From contig CAYYNB010000030.1 in assembly GCA_964472565.1 (NCBI GenBank), forward strand, positions 1 to 44,320: 44,320 bases of DNA. The letters are read 5' to 3'. The stretch is from DATAMF01 sp964472565 (GTDB taxonomy: Bacteria > Chloroflexota > Anaerolineae > Aggregatilineales > Aggregatilineaceae). This document shows, one piece after another, positions 16,873 through 25,785 of this stretch (within the stretch, counting starts at the first letter, position 1; each line of letters starts with the position of its first letter). The notes beneath the pieces are model-generated. The model was not told the origin of the DNA. It searched no databases and was given only the letters and a program-made list of their open reading frames with translations. The translations under genes were made by a program, and so were the position numbers.

Positions 16873-19134
16873 ATGAACAAAGTCTCCCATTTCCGGTGGC
16901 TGGCTGTGATCGTGCTGGCGATCATGCTGGCGCTGGCACTGATCAGTTTGCCGCGCTGGGTATCGACTGTGCTGTTTATCTGTTTGTCGCTGGCGGCGGT
17001 GTGGTATCTACTGGTGGGGAAGCGGCAGCCCCAGGCGGGAGCACGGCTGCTCATCCAGCTTCTATTTCACCCCACAATACCCCCGGCGCAGCCTGAAAAA
17101 CAGCGAATTCCGCGCCCTGTTTTGTTGGTAGAAATTCTACTGATTGTCTGCGCCGCCCTATGGGCCTCACGGCCTTTTGCGAATCTGGATGAAACGGAAC
17201 GTTTGCCAGGGGGCGAAGCGGAATGGCTGACCAGTTCAGCCTATTTCTCGGCGCTAAATTTGCGGGAATATGGTTATATCCCCCTGTGGCAGCCCTGGCT
17301 GGAAACGGGCGAACCCCTGGTCGATAATCCATTTGCTTTCGTGTTTAATCCGATCAGCACCCTGCCCGCGCTGCTGTGGGGCGGTGTGAACGGCATCAAA
17401 ATCAGCGTTGTGCTCTACGCGCTGCTGGCGGGGGTGGGCGGGTGGTTTTTGGGACATATACTGGGCCTGGGAAGCCTGGGGCGCGTGCTGCTGGGTCTTT
17501 TGGTGCTGGGCAAAGGTAACATGCACGCCATGATCGGGACCGGATATTTTCAACTGGGTGTGAGTCAGGCTTATTTCCCCTGGATTGTGGGCGGTGTGCT
17601 GGCGATCTGTCACCAGCCAGGGCAGCGTTGGCCGGTGGTGCTTACGGCGGTAATGGGCGCGCTGCTGTTCTGGGCAGGCAATATCTGGTACACGCTGCCG
17701 ATGCTCGTGGTGGTTGCCCTGCTTATCTCACCACACATCATTTCGCGGCGCGGGGTGAACTGGTTTGCGCTGCGGCGGCTGGAATGGGCGGCGCTGCTCA
17801 TGCTCGGATTGTGCGCGATCACCCTGCTGCCGCTGTGGGTTCAGCGCGATTATATCGGTGGACATGCTGGTGATCCCACCGGGGGGCGAGTCTCCGACAT
17901 CACGCGCGTCATCGAACAGTATTTTAATGGCGATTTCAGCCTGTATCAGCGCCATCTGGCCCCAGGAAACTGGGAATTTTACTACAGCTATATTATTCCC
18001 TTCTGGTTTCTGATGTTGATGGCGGCGCTGCTGCCGTTTGGATGGTCATCCCGCGCGAATTGGCGGATCTGGATGGTCGGAAGCGTATCAATTCTATTCT
18101 TCACGTTATGGGGATCAGGCGGGTATCCATCGATTGTCTGGCTGTACCAGCATGTGCCGCTGCTCGACCAATGGCGCTTTGTGGGGCGGGCGCTGGCAGT
18201 GGCTTCCTTCTGGATAGGCGTATTGGTGGTGCTGCGCGTGGATATGTTGTGGCAGGCGCTCAAGCGGCAAAATGCCAGGGTTCCCCGCGCCGCGCACAGT
18301 ATGATCTATGTGGCGATGGGCGTGCTGGCGTTGAGCGGCGGCGCGGCAGCCTGGCAGGTCGTGACCCAGTGGCATATCATGGCACAGCCTGAAGAGCACA
18401 ATGCCCGCTATGATGCCTATGTTACCAATACGTGTATCGCGTGGCTGCGAGAACACCACCCCGGCGAGGAACTCACCGTTTTCCGGTGGGATTACAACAC
18501 CGTTTATGTTTTCCTGGATCAGCGTGTCCGGCTGTCCAATATTTCGGCAGACTACTATCCCATTTCCCAAAAATCGACCCTCACCCGGTTTGATCTGACC
18601 CAAATGACCGCCGAATATGGCATCGCTACGAACGCACAGGATCGGGAATGGTTCACGAGTCGGGATTATGAAGCGGTTGAGGGAACCCCTATCGCCAACT
18701 GCCTGTACCGCAATCCGGTTGAAACGTTGGACTATGCTTTTACTATCCCCCTGTCGCTGCTCCGAAATACGGATGAAAGTCTGCTGCTGTCGATTACAAC
18801 GCCGATTTTTTCTTATACACGATACCCGGATACCATCAAACTTGAGGTACCAAACGCAGGATTTGAGACGGTGGTGGTTATCCAGGAACGCGCCTATCCT
18901 GGGTGGAAGGTGAAAGTCGATGGACGCCCGGCAAAACTAGAGTCGGTGGGGGGATTAACCGGCGTCGTTCTGTCGCCTGGCTCACATCATGTGCAATTTT
19001 TATACCGCCCGCCCCTGTTCTACTGGGGAACGGGCATAACCCTGATCACTATCGCCAGTTGCCTGTTTTATTTACTGCGTGGAGACAAAATATTCCTAAG
19101 ATTGAGGAGGCGGAGCATTGAAATCACGGAATGA
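16873..19134 (+). CDS. YfhO-like polytopic membrane protein
   Basis: The 753-residue protein begins with two membrane helices, then a loop containing GGEAEWLTSS, and has many further hydrophobic segments to about residue 500. The C-terminal 200 residues are mainly extracytoplasmic and contain RAYPGWKVKVDGRPAKL and a later HHVQFLYRPPLFYWGTGI before a final helix and basic tail. This C-terminal pattern is typical of the YfhO family, GT-C-like membrane proteins linked with glycosylation of lipoteichoic acid or other surface polymers. Substrate is unknown here. The end overlaps the Nudix gene by 17 bases. Confidence 0.72.
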   Translation: MNKVSHFRWLAVIVLAIMLALALISLPRWVSTVLFICLSLAAVWYLLVGKRQPQAGARLLIQLLFHPTIPPAQPEKQRIPRPVLLVEILLIVCAALWASRPFANLDETERLPGGEAEWLTSSAYFSALNLREYGYIPLWQPWLETGEPLVDNPFAFVFNPISTLPALLWGGVNGIKISVVLYALLAGVGGWFLGHILGLGSLGRVLLGLLVLGKGNMHAMIGTGYFQLGVSQAYFPWIVGGVLAICHQPGQRWPVVLTAVMGALLFWAGNIWYTLPMLVVVALLISPHIISRRGVNWFALRRLEWAALLMLGLCAITLLPLWVQRDYIGGHAGDPTGGRVSDITRVIEQYFNGDFSLYQRHLAPGNWEFYYSYIIPFWFLMLMAALLPFGWSSRANWRIWMVGSVSILFFTLWGSGGYPSIVWLYQHVPLLDQWRFVGRALAVASFWIGVLVVLRVDMLWQALKRQNARVPRAAHSMIYVAMGVLALSGGAAAWQVVTQWHIMAQPEEHNARYDAYVTNTCIAWLREHHPGEELTVFRWDYNTVYVFLDQRVRLSNISADYYPISQKSTLTRFDLTQMTAEYGIATNAQDREWFTSRDYEAVEGTPIANCLYRNPVETLDYAFTIPLSLLRNTDESLLLSITTPIFSYTRYPDTIKLEVPNAGFETVVVIQERAYPGWKVKVDGRPAKLESVGGLTGVVLSPGSHHVQFLYRPPLFYWGTGITLITIASCLFYLLRGDKIFLRLRRRSIEITE

Positions 19135-19543
19135 AGTATCAGCCGGCGGCATCGTGTACCGCCGCAGCGGGGATGTGTACGAAGTGCTGATCTGTAAAGA
19201 TGCCGGGTATCACCGCTGGGTGTTCCCCAAAGGGTTGGTGAACAAAGATGAAGCGCTGGAAACCGCCGCTTTGCGCGAAGTCCAGGAGGAAGTCGGCGTC
19301 AAAGCCAACGTGAGGGCGTCGATGGGAGAACCCGAACGTTATATTTATGTGTCGCATGGTGAGCGGGTCTTTAAATCAGTCTACTACTTCCTCATGGAAT
19401 ATGAAGCGGGCAGCGAGACGGAACGCGACGCGGAAATGGAAGCGGTGCGCTGGGCCAGCTTTGACGAAGCGTTGACTCTGCTGGCGTATGAGGGCGCACA
19501 AAGAATGCTGCAACGGGCGCAGATCATGTTAAACGTGGATTAG
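19118..19543 (+). CDS. Nudix hydrolase
   Basis: The 141-residue protein carries a complete Nudix box at residues 39-61: G39, E45 and REVQEEVGV, fitting G-x5-E-x7-REUxEExGU. The N-terminal SAGGIVYRR and YHRWVFPKGL resemble small MutT/Ap4A-type enzymes that cleave nucleoside diphosphate-linked compounds. It starts at TTG, chosen because a strong GAGGAGG lies 7 bases upstream; the next ATG would cost the conserved N-terminal strand. It overlaps the upstream membrane protein gene, so the two are co-expressed. The substrate cannot be told from the sequence. Confidence 0.9.
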   Translation: MKSRNEVSAGGIVYRRSGDVYEVLICKDAGYHRWVFPKGLVNKDEALETAALREVQEEVGVKANVRASMGEPERYIYVSHGERVFKSVYYFLMEYEAGSETERDAEMEAVRWASFDEALTLLAYEGAQRMLQRAQIMLNVD

Positions 19544-19561
19544 TCCGCCTGCCCCCGAATT

Positions 19562-21676
19562 CTATTTACCGACCAGAATGGCTACAGCATGCGACTTCAG
19601 CCGCAGTAATTTTTGATTTTCCAGGCAGACTTCATACCCTGGCCAATAAACGGCTCCCGTGCCCGTATCGGTGAAGAGATGCCACAAACCGTGATGGGGA
19701 CAGGCGGGAAGCTCAAAGGTATGATCCTGCCAGTGCATATTCAACGCTACATAAATGTGCTGATCCTTCGCCAGGCCGCCTTTAGCATAATCACCGCACA
19801 ACATAAACGCCAGCACATGGCTTTTATCGGTCCAGTCGGCTTTCATGGTTTTCAGACCGTGCCAGCTTATATCGGAGTATCCGAGCTTTAAGTAATCTTC
19901 GTTGCGCAGAAAATAGCCGTTGCGCAAAACGGGATGGGCACGGCGAAAGGTAATGCAGGCTTTGAAAAAGTGAAACAGGTCGCCATTCTGCTCCAGGAAA
20001 CGCCAATCCATCCAACTGATGTCTGAGTCCTGGCAGTAGGCGTTGTTATTGCCGCGCTGGGTCCGTCCAATTTCGTCGCCCATCAGCAGCATCGGGACCC
20101 CCTGACTGACCAGCAGCATCGCTACCGCATTTTTAATCTGCCGCCGTCGCAGCGCATTCACTTCGGGATCATTTGTCGGACCTTCAACGCCACAGTTCCA
20201 ACAGTTATTATCATTGCCCCCGTTATCACCGGGTTCAAAGTTATTGCCGTTACATTTTTCGTTGTACGAGACGAGGTCCATCAGCGTAAAACCATCATGC
20301 GCCGTGATAAAGTTGATCGTCGCAATCGGCCCCCGCCTCGGATACAAATTGGGGGAGCCTTGCAGTGCTTGACCCATCGCGCCCACTTGTCCCGTATCGC
20401 CTTTTAGAAATTTGCGCAGCGTATCGCGATATTGTCCGTTCCATTCCGCCCAGCGGCCATACGCCGGAAACTTGCCCAGGTGATACAAGCCATCGGCATC
20501 CCAGGGTTCCGCGATCAGTTTGGTGCTCCCCAAAATCGGATCAAAGGCCAGCTCGCGCAGCAGCGGTGGATCGGGTAAGGGCATACCGTCTACATCACGC
20601 GTCAGAATCGAGGCCAGATCGAAGCGAAAGCCATCCACATGATAATCGGAAACCCAATAGCGCAGGCAGTCCAGAATCATTCGTCTGACGGTGGGGTGGT
20701 TGCAGTTAAAAGTATTTCCCGTGCCGCTGAAGTTATAGTAGTATCCTTCGGGCGTGAGGATATAGTAGAGTTTGTTATCTAGCCCTTTGAATGAAATAGT
20801 CGGCCCCTTTTCATTCCCTTCGGCGGTGTGATTGAATACCACATCCAGGATGACTTCGATGCCGTTTTCATGCAGTGTTTTGATCAACCCCTTCAACTCA
20901 TTAATCGCGCCGCCGCTTTCGCCCGCTGCGGCATATCCTGCTTTAGGCGCGAAAAAAGCAACCGGGCTGTATCCCCAATAATTCAAGAGCAGTTCGCCCG
21001 TGTCGGGGTTGCGGCGAGAATGCTCGAATTCATCGAATTCAAAAATGGGCATGAGTTCAACGCAGTTGATCCCCAACTCGCTGAGGTAGGGGATTTTTTC
21101 CATGATCGCGTCATAGGTGCCGGGATGCCGCACCCCCGACGACGCATGCCGGGTGAAGCCCCGCACATGCATCTCGTAAATCACAAGGTCTTCAATTGGG
21201 GTCGCCAGAGGCCGATCCAGCCCCCAATCGAAGTTATCTTTCACAATCTGTGCCCGGTAGGGGATGTGGGGATTAAACGTAGTGCCCCATACCGCACGTC
21301 CACCCACCGCTTTGGCATAGGGGTCGAGAATAAGGGCTTCCCGATCAAAACGGTGCCCCACCAGGGGATCGAAAGGTCCATCCAGGCGAAAGCCGTACTC
21401 AATCTGCTCGTAATCCAGCCCTAACACAATGATCGGGAACACATCCCCGACTCGGTAAGCGGCAGGGATAGGAATTTCGGCGCTTGGCAAAATCCCATTC
21501 TTGTCAAACAAGACCAGTGTACAGGTCGTTGCCGCGTGCGAATAAATTGAAAAATTAACGCCGCCGGGTACCAGACTGGCTCCAAACGGCAGCGGATTTC
21601 CCGGACGAATCGCATAACCATTCACATGATGCATGACTTGTAAAGGTTGTTCATAGGTTAGATCGGTCAGTTCCAT
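19562..21676 (-). CDS. glgX: Glycogen debranching enzyme, GlgX/isoamylase type
   Basis: This GH13 enzyme hydrolyses alpha-1,6 branches of glycogen or limit dextrin. I prefer the ATG at 21676, preceded by AAAAAGGAA, giving 704 residues; an upstream frame to 21760 would run into the neighbouring gene. A CBM48-like N-domain (PFGASLVPGGVNFSIYSH) precedes the barrel. Barrel motifs are VVFNHTAEG, DGFRFDLAS with the nucleophile Asp, LIAEPWD with the acid Glu, and TAHDGFTLMDLVSYNEKCN. It is convergent with the Nudix gene and 77 bases from the phosphoesterase gene. No other glycogen gene is nearby. Confidence 0.93.
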   Translation of the reverse strand: MELTDLTYEQPLQVMHHVNGYAIRPGNPLPFGASLVPGGVNFSIYSHAATTCTLVLFDKNGILPSAEIPIPAAYRVGDVFPIIVLGLDYEQIEYGFRLDGPFDPLVGHRFDREALILDPYAKAVGGRAVWGTTFNPHIPYRAQIVKDNFDWGLDRPLATPIEDLVIYEMHVRGFTRHASSGVRHPGTYDAIMEKIPYLSELGINCVELMPIFEFDEFEHSRRNPDTGELLLNYWGYSPVAFFAPKAGYAAAGESGGAINELKGLIKTLHENGIEVILDVVFNHTAEGNEKGPTISFKGLDNKLYYILTPEGYYYNFSGTGNTFNCNHPTVRRMILDCLRYWVSDYHVDGFRFDLASILTRDVDGMPLPDPPLLRELAFDPILGSTKLIAEPWDADGLYHLGKFPAYGRWAEWNGQYRDTLRKFLKGDTGQVGAMGQALQGSPNLYPRRGPIATINFITAHDGFTLMDLVSYNEKCNGNNFEPGDNGGNDNNCWNCGVEGPTNDPEVNALRRRQIKNAVAMLLVSQGVPMLLMGDEIGRTQRGNNNAYCQDSDISWMDWRFLEQNGDLFHFFKACITFRRAHPVLRNGYFLRNEDYLKLGYSDISWHGLKTMKADWTDKSHVLAFMLCGDYAKGGLAKDQHIYVALNMHWQDHTFELPACPHHGLWHLFTDTGTGAVYWPGYEVCLENQKLLRLKSHAVAILVGK

Positions 21677-21753
21677 AACCGAATAATTCCTTTTTATCGA
21701 CACATATACTGTATCGTTATAACTAAGCCCACAGGATTTGACCAGTTCCAGCC

Positions 21754-22323
21754 TTAGCACAGCTCCTCGATTGTCCGCCCGCTCAATACAGACTGCGGCG
21801 CGGTTTTTAGAATATCATGTTCAGTGTCAGCCAGTTCATCTTTGATCTTAATCAGGAGCCAGCGTTCTTCTTCGTCCGGCTTTCCGGTGCGGATCAACGC
21901 AAAACCGCCTTTCAGCTTGTGGCCCATCAGCTTCATTTCGATGCGCCCGTTTTGCAGCGCCTGTGACAACGAACCTTCCTTGAGATTTTCATAAACACCG
22001 GTATCCCAGACAATCATCCGGCCTGCGCCATATCCGCCTTCGGGGATCACCCCTTCAAAAGTCAGGTATTCAATCGGATGATCTTCTGTCGGCATGGCAA
22101 GACGTTTGTCACTCGGATTAGTGGATGGGCCTTTAGGAACGGCCCACGATTTGAGCACCCCATCCACCTCGATACGAAAGTCATAGTGCAGCCGTGAAGC
22201 TGCATGTTTCTGCACAACAAACCGGTGCTGCTCGCCTGGCGTGGGGGGATGCTGTCCCGATGGTTCACGGGTCAGGTCAAAATTGCGCTTTTGGCGATAC
22301 GTCTGCAAAGGGTCGTCCATCAT
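21754..22323 (-). CDS. Stand-alone LigD-type DNA 3'-phosphoesterase
   Basis: The 189-residue protein corresponds to the phosphoesterase (PE) domain of bacterial non-homologous end-joining ligase LigD, without ligase or polymerase domains. It shows QKHAASRLHYDFRIE (residues 38-52), SWAVPKGPS, the EDHPIEYLTFEGVIPEGGYGAG segment and VWDTGVYE. These hold the His, Arg, Asp and Glu residues that bind the metal and phosphate. PE trims 3'-phosphates and ribonucleotides at DNA ends. No ku or ligase gene is in the window, so whether it acts in end joining here is unknown. A second ATG directly follows the first. Confidence 0.92.
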   Translation of the reverse strand: MMDDPLQTYRQKRNFDLTREPSGQHPPTPGEQHRFVVQKHAASRLHYDFRIEVDGVLKSWAVPKGPSTNPSDKRLAMPTEDHPIEYLTFEGVIPEGGYGAGRMIVWDTGVYENLKEGSLSQALQNGRIEMKLMGHKLKGGFALIRTGKPDEEERWLLIKIKDELADTEHDILKTAPQSVLSGRTIEELC

Positions 22324-22516
22324 TGAGCCTCCATCAGCAGTTTTTCCAGCGTTTACTATATTCTAAAGATTTGCCAGCACAGCGTATAATCCCGGCGGTT
22401 CAGACAAATGATTTGGATCAAGTTGGCTCCGGTACAGGCTTTAACCCTCAACAACCTGAATGAATTTCTTGGTTATAATTGGGTTTAATTGCCACCCCAG
22501 TTTAAGGATAGAACCT

Positions 22517-22729
22517 ATGCAGTGCCCCTCTTGCGGTACCACTAACCCGGCTCAGGCTCGTTTTTGTACTCATGGCGGCGAGATGCTGGTTGTGGGGTAT
22601 CAGCCGAACCAGTCAGGCAGGTTTGGCGCGCCTATTTTCTGCGTTATTTGTACGTTTTGCTTAAAAAGACTGTGGGACTTATCACGTATAATTGTCCTTC
22701 GCTGGGGTTCAGTAATTGTGTTCCTTTGA
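22517..22729 (+). pseudogene. Zinc-ribbon protein fragment, probably decayed
   Basis: An ATG preceded by AAGGA opens a 70-codon frame whose first 25 residues are a typical short zinc ribbon, MQCPSCGTTNPAQARFC. The fourth ligand is lost: the second knuckle reads CTHGGEM where CxxCG is expected. The rest is unlike the usual membrane or FHA/DUF partner domains and reads like out-of-frame hydrophobic sequence. I take it as the remnant of a zinc-ribbon protein cut by deletion. The alternative is a small intact protein with an altered site. The 190 bases before it show no clear gene. Confidence 0.5.
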
Positions 22730-22753
22730 ATCGCCTTGAGAAATCGTTATAAT
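22726..22753 (+). promoter_or_regulatory. Probable promoter of the livKHMGF operon
   Basis: TTGAAT (22726-22731) and a perfect TATAAT (22748-22753) are 16 bases apart. A start near 22760 would give a 5' leader of about 158 bases before the binding-protein ATG. The promoter overlaps the tail of the zinc-ribbon remnant. Confidence 0.55.
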
Positions 22754-22804
22754 TATGCAACATTCCCATCGGCTGATTCGAAAAAGCATCAAGTGAGGTA
22801 CCCC

Positions 22805-22814
22805 AAGGAGGTGG
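22805..22814 (+). promoter_or_regulatory. Extended anti-SD-complementary element in the livK leader
   Basis: AAGGAGGTGG matches the 3' end of 16S rRNA over nine bases, but no start codon stands at a workable distance; the nearest GTG is 2 bases away and its frame ends after six codons. It lies 104 bases before the real livK ATG, which has its own GAGGAGAAG. The same 10 bases occur in the leader of the other binding-protein gene (34060-34069). Confidence 0.45.
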
Positions 22815-22917
22815 TGTCACAGGCGGAATAGTAGTTGGGAGCAATCCTTGTCATACAGCAGTCGCCAAGTGTCACACTGAAAAAGCCCATCTGAATTTGC
22901 TGAGGAGAAGTCACACC

Positions 22918-24135
22918 ATGCGTAAGTCCTTTCGATTTGTTTTTCTGATTGTTTTGTTAGCGCTCTTTGTTAACCCGGTTCACGGCCAAAGCGATGAAAC
23001 CAAGGTTGTGATCCCGGCGGGTGAAACTATTAAAATCGCCGTTGTAACGGACCTGACCGGCCCGATTGCGGAAATGGGTCTGGATATTCAGCAGGCCGCC
23101 GAAGTCGCGCTGGCCGAAATTAACGAAGCCGGTGGCATCCAGGGCTTCCAGGTCGAATTCCTGGTCGAAGATGACCGCTGCTCCCCCGACGAAGGCACGA
23201 CAGTTGCCAACCGCGTCGTCTCCAATCCCGATATTGTGGCGGTTGTCGGCCATATCTGCTCCGGCGCGACCATTGCCGCTTCTGATGTTTACGAAGATTA
23301 TCTGATCCCGATGGTGTCGCCCAGCGCCACCGCCGCGAACGTAACCGAGCGTGGGCTGTCGGTGATCAACCGCGTCGCCTTCCGTGATGACGTTCAGGGT
23401 AAAGTGGACGCACACTACCTGTACAAAGTGTTGGGCATTCGCAAACTGGGCGTCCTGAATGACAACGACGCTTATGGTCTGGGATTGGCCGAAGTTGTTC
23501 GTGATGAATTCACCGCGCTCGGCGGCGAAGTGGTTGCGTTTGAAGGTATTAATGTCGAAGACCAGGACTTCCGCAGTGTTTTGACTCTTGTTGCGGCAGG
23601 CGAGCCTGAAGCGATCTTCTTCGGCGGTTACAAGGAACAGGCTATCCTGCTTGTTGCGCAGAAGAATCAGGTTGGCATGGAAGACGCGATCTTCTTCAGC
23701 GATGATGGTACCTTTGCGCAGGCTTTCATTGACGGTGCGGGTGAAGCCGCAGAAGGTTCTTATGCCAGCTTCGTACAAAGCCCCGAAGACGAAACCGCCA
23801 ACGAAGAATTCGACGCCAAGTATGAAGAAATGTTTGGCACCCGGCCCGAAGATCAAGGCCCCTTCCATGCGCACGCCTATGACTCGACTCGTATCATTCT
23901 CCAGGCGATTGACGCGGTAGCTGAAGTGGATGCCGATGGCAACTTGGTGATTGATCGTGCTGCCTTGGTCGAAGCGGTACGAACGACTGCCGAATTCGAG
24001 GGTTTGACAGGCACATTGACTTGCGACGAAAAGGGCGACTGCGGCGCGGGTCAAATCGGCATTAACATCGTCGAAGACGGTGAGTGGGTTTCTGTGGAAG
24101 TCCCAGAAGACCTGCTTGAAATGGAAGCCGAGTAG
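22918..24135 (+). CDS. livK: Branched-chain amino-acid type ABC transporter substrate-binding protein
   Basis: This 405-residue periplasmic-binding-protein type I receptor would capture a branched-chain amino acid, amide or related compound. The ATG at 22918 follows GAGGAGAAG and opens a signal peptide (MRKSFRFVFLIVLLALF, end about 24). There is no lipobox cysteine. The mature start IKIAVVTDLTGPIAEMG and the VVGHICSGATIAASDVYEDYLIPMVSPSATA region are typical of LivJ/LivK folds. It is followed by a hairpin and then by the permease genes. Ligand is not predictable with confidence. Confidence 0.92.
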   Translation: MRKSFRFVFLIVLLALFVNPVHGQSDETKVVIPAGETIKIAVVTDLTGPIAEMGLDIQQAAEVALAEINEAGGIQGFQVEFLVEDDRCSPDEGTTVANRVVSNPDIVAVVGHICSGATIAASDVYEDYLIPMVSPSATAANVTERGLSVINRVAFRDDVQGKVDAHYLYKVLGIRKLGVLNDNDAYGLGLAEVVRDEFTALGGEVVAFEGINVEDQDFRSVLTLVAAGEPEAIFFGGYKEQAILLVAQKNQVGMEDAIFFSDDGTFAQAFIDGAGEAAEGSYASFVQSPEDETANEEFDAKYEEMFGTRPEDQGPFHAHAYDSTRIILQAIDAVAEVDADGNLVIDRAALVEAVRTTAEFEGLTGTLTCDEKGDCGAGQIGINIVEDGEWVSVEVPEDLLEMEAE

Positions 24136-24171
24136 TCGATCCCCTGCTCCTTTCCGACTGTGATCTAACTC

Positions 24172-24206
24172 ACCAGCGCCATTCGAAACAAAAGGATGGC
24201 GCTGGT
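24172..24206 (+). repeat. Perfect 11-bp hairpin between livK and livH
   Basis: ACCAGCGCCAT (24172-24182) and ATGGCGCTGGT (24196-24206) are perfect inverted repeats with a 13-base loop and no T run. Such hairpins after binding-protein genes usually protect the upstream mRNA from 3' exonucleases and raise binding protein over permease; that role is inferred. Confidence 0.8.
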
Positions 24207-24240
24207 AAATATTGTCATTTTCTACTGTGTGAGGATAACA

Positions 24241-25782
24241 ATGGCGGAAATTACTCAAGTCCGCTGGTCAGAACGCCTGAATTTGGATTACGATGACCTG
24301 AGTGGACGTTACCTTTTTTACGGGGCGCTGCTCGCCTTTACGCGCGTCTTTTGGGCCATCGGGCGGACCTCCGGTCTCTTCGGGACTCCGCCGGATGCAC
24401 AGCATAAAACTTTTGAAGACCTCCTTTATTATTTGATGGTGGCTTATACCGTCGCTGGATTCGTAGCCCTCATCAGCATCGTCATTTCTCGAATGCGCAG
24501 CGAGGAGAATCTGACGTCAAGCCGTGTCATCATCAACTGGGCGGGCGTCGTCATTTTTCTGTTGTTTGCGAACCGGGTTGGCGCGGTTGCCGAATCCGAA
24601 CCGCATGCGTTCACATCCTATTGGTGTACGCAGCTAACCAATGGGTTAGTGTTAGGCGGCGTTTATGCCCTGATCGCGCTGGGCTATACGCTGGTGTATG
24701 GCATTCTCTTTATGATCAATTTCGCGCATGGCGAAGTGTTGGTCATGGGCGCGTTTGGGGGGTACTTCGCGCTGGTCTATGTGACCGATTTGGGTAATGG
24801 CGTGTTCGAACCCGGCGCGGCGACGGTATCATCCGTCATGCTGCCGCTCCTGGTAGCGCTGATGTTCCTCCCGCTCAATATCATCTTCAAATCCGGGCGG
24901 CAGCGGGCAGCCGAAAGTGATGCCACGCAGCGGTTAATGACCTACTTTAGCATTCCCTTCCGTTTTATTCTGGGTGCGCTGGTGGGATACGGCCTGTTGC
25001 TGGCACTGGGCGGTTATGCCCCTAATATTTATGAAGTTCTGATCACCGTCCTGGCGATGATCTTCATCATTGGTGCAGGGGTGTTAACCTCCATGCTGAC
25101 CGCTATCGCGGTTGAACGGATTGCCTATCGCCCGCTGCGCCATGCCCCACGTTTAACCCCGTTGATCAGCGCCATTGGGGCATCGTTTTTCCTCCAGCAG
25201 TCCATGTTAAATATCTTCGGCCCCGGTTTTAAATACTATGTTGCGCCCAAACTGCTCAGCACGGCTGTCACGATTAATTTAGGGAGCCTGGGATCATTTA
25301 ATGTCCCCAAAACCGGCATTCTGATTGTCGTGGTATCGATTCTCCTGATGATCGGGCTGTATTTATTTGTTCAGCGTTCTAAAACGGGGCGCGCCATGCG
25401 TTCCGTTGCCGAAGACAAAAATACGGCGGCGTTGATGGGTGTGAACATCGACCGCGTGATCGTGGTTACATTTGCCCTCGGTGCCGCGTTAGCCGGTGCC
25501 GCCGGGGTCATGGTGGGCTTTTATAACACAGGGGTCAACTTCCGCTCCGGTTTCCTGCCCGGCATCAAAGCTTTTACGGCGGCGGTGCTGGGTGGCATTG
25601 GCAACATTCCTGGCGCAATGTTTGGCGGTTTTTTCCTGGGGATGGTCGAAGCACTTGGTCCTGGTCTGCTAGGCATTCCCACCGAATATAAAGACGTTCT
25701 CGCCTTCAGCTTGCTTGTGCTGGTACTCATTTTCCGGCCCACCGGACTCTTTGGCGAAGTGCTTTCGGAAAAGAAGGTCTAA
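24241..25782 (+). CDS. livH: Branched-chain amino-acid ABC transporter permease LivH, enlarged
   Basis: The 513-residue membrane protein starts at the ATG at 24241 after GAGGATAACA. LivH is normally near 300 residues. Here about 125 extra residues with three hydrophobic segments precede the conserved start GLVLGGVYALIALGYTLVYGILFMINFAHGE. Another block with additional membrane segments (about residues 200-300) separates this from VERIAYRPLRHAPRLTPLISAIG. The EAA-type coupling segment is AVAEDKNTAALMGVNIDRVI-like (around 395-415). It pairs with LivM to form the channel. Confidence 0.9.
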   Translation: MAEITQVRWSERLNLDYDDLSGRYLFYGALLAFTRVFWAIGRTSGLFGTPPDAQHKTFEDLLYYLMVAYTVAGFVALISIVISRMRSEENLTSSRVIINWAGVVIFLLFANRVGAVAESEPHAFTSYWCTQLTNGLVLGGVYALIALGYTLVYGILFMINFAHGEVLVMGAFGGYFALVYVTDLGNGVFEPGAATVSSVMLPLLVALMFLPLNIIFKSGRQRAAESDATQRLMTYFSIPFRFILGALVGYGLLLALGGYAPNIYEVLITVLAMIFIIGAGVLTSMLTAIAVERIAYRPLRHAPRLTPLISAIGASFFLQQSMLNIFGPGFKYYVAPKLLSTAVTINLGSLGSFNVPKTGILIVVVSILLMIGLYLFVQRSKTGRAMRSVAEDKNTAALMGVNIDRVIVVTFALGAALAGAAGVMVGFYNTGVNFRSGFLPGIKAFTAAVLGGIGNIPGAMFGGFFLGMVEALGPGLLGIPTEYKDVLAFSLLVLVLIFRPTGLFGEVLSEKKV

Positions 25783-25785
25783 ATT

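Noticed and set aside
22957..24258. 433-codon open frame on the minus strand opposite livK
   Set aside because: Antisense to the clear binding-protein gene, with no family motif and no ribosome site; the length reflects codon composition.
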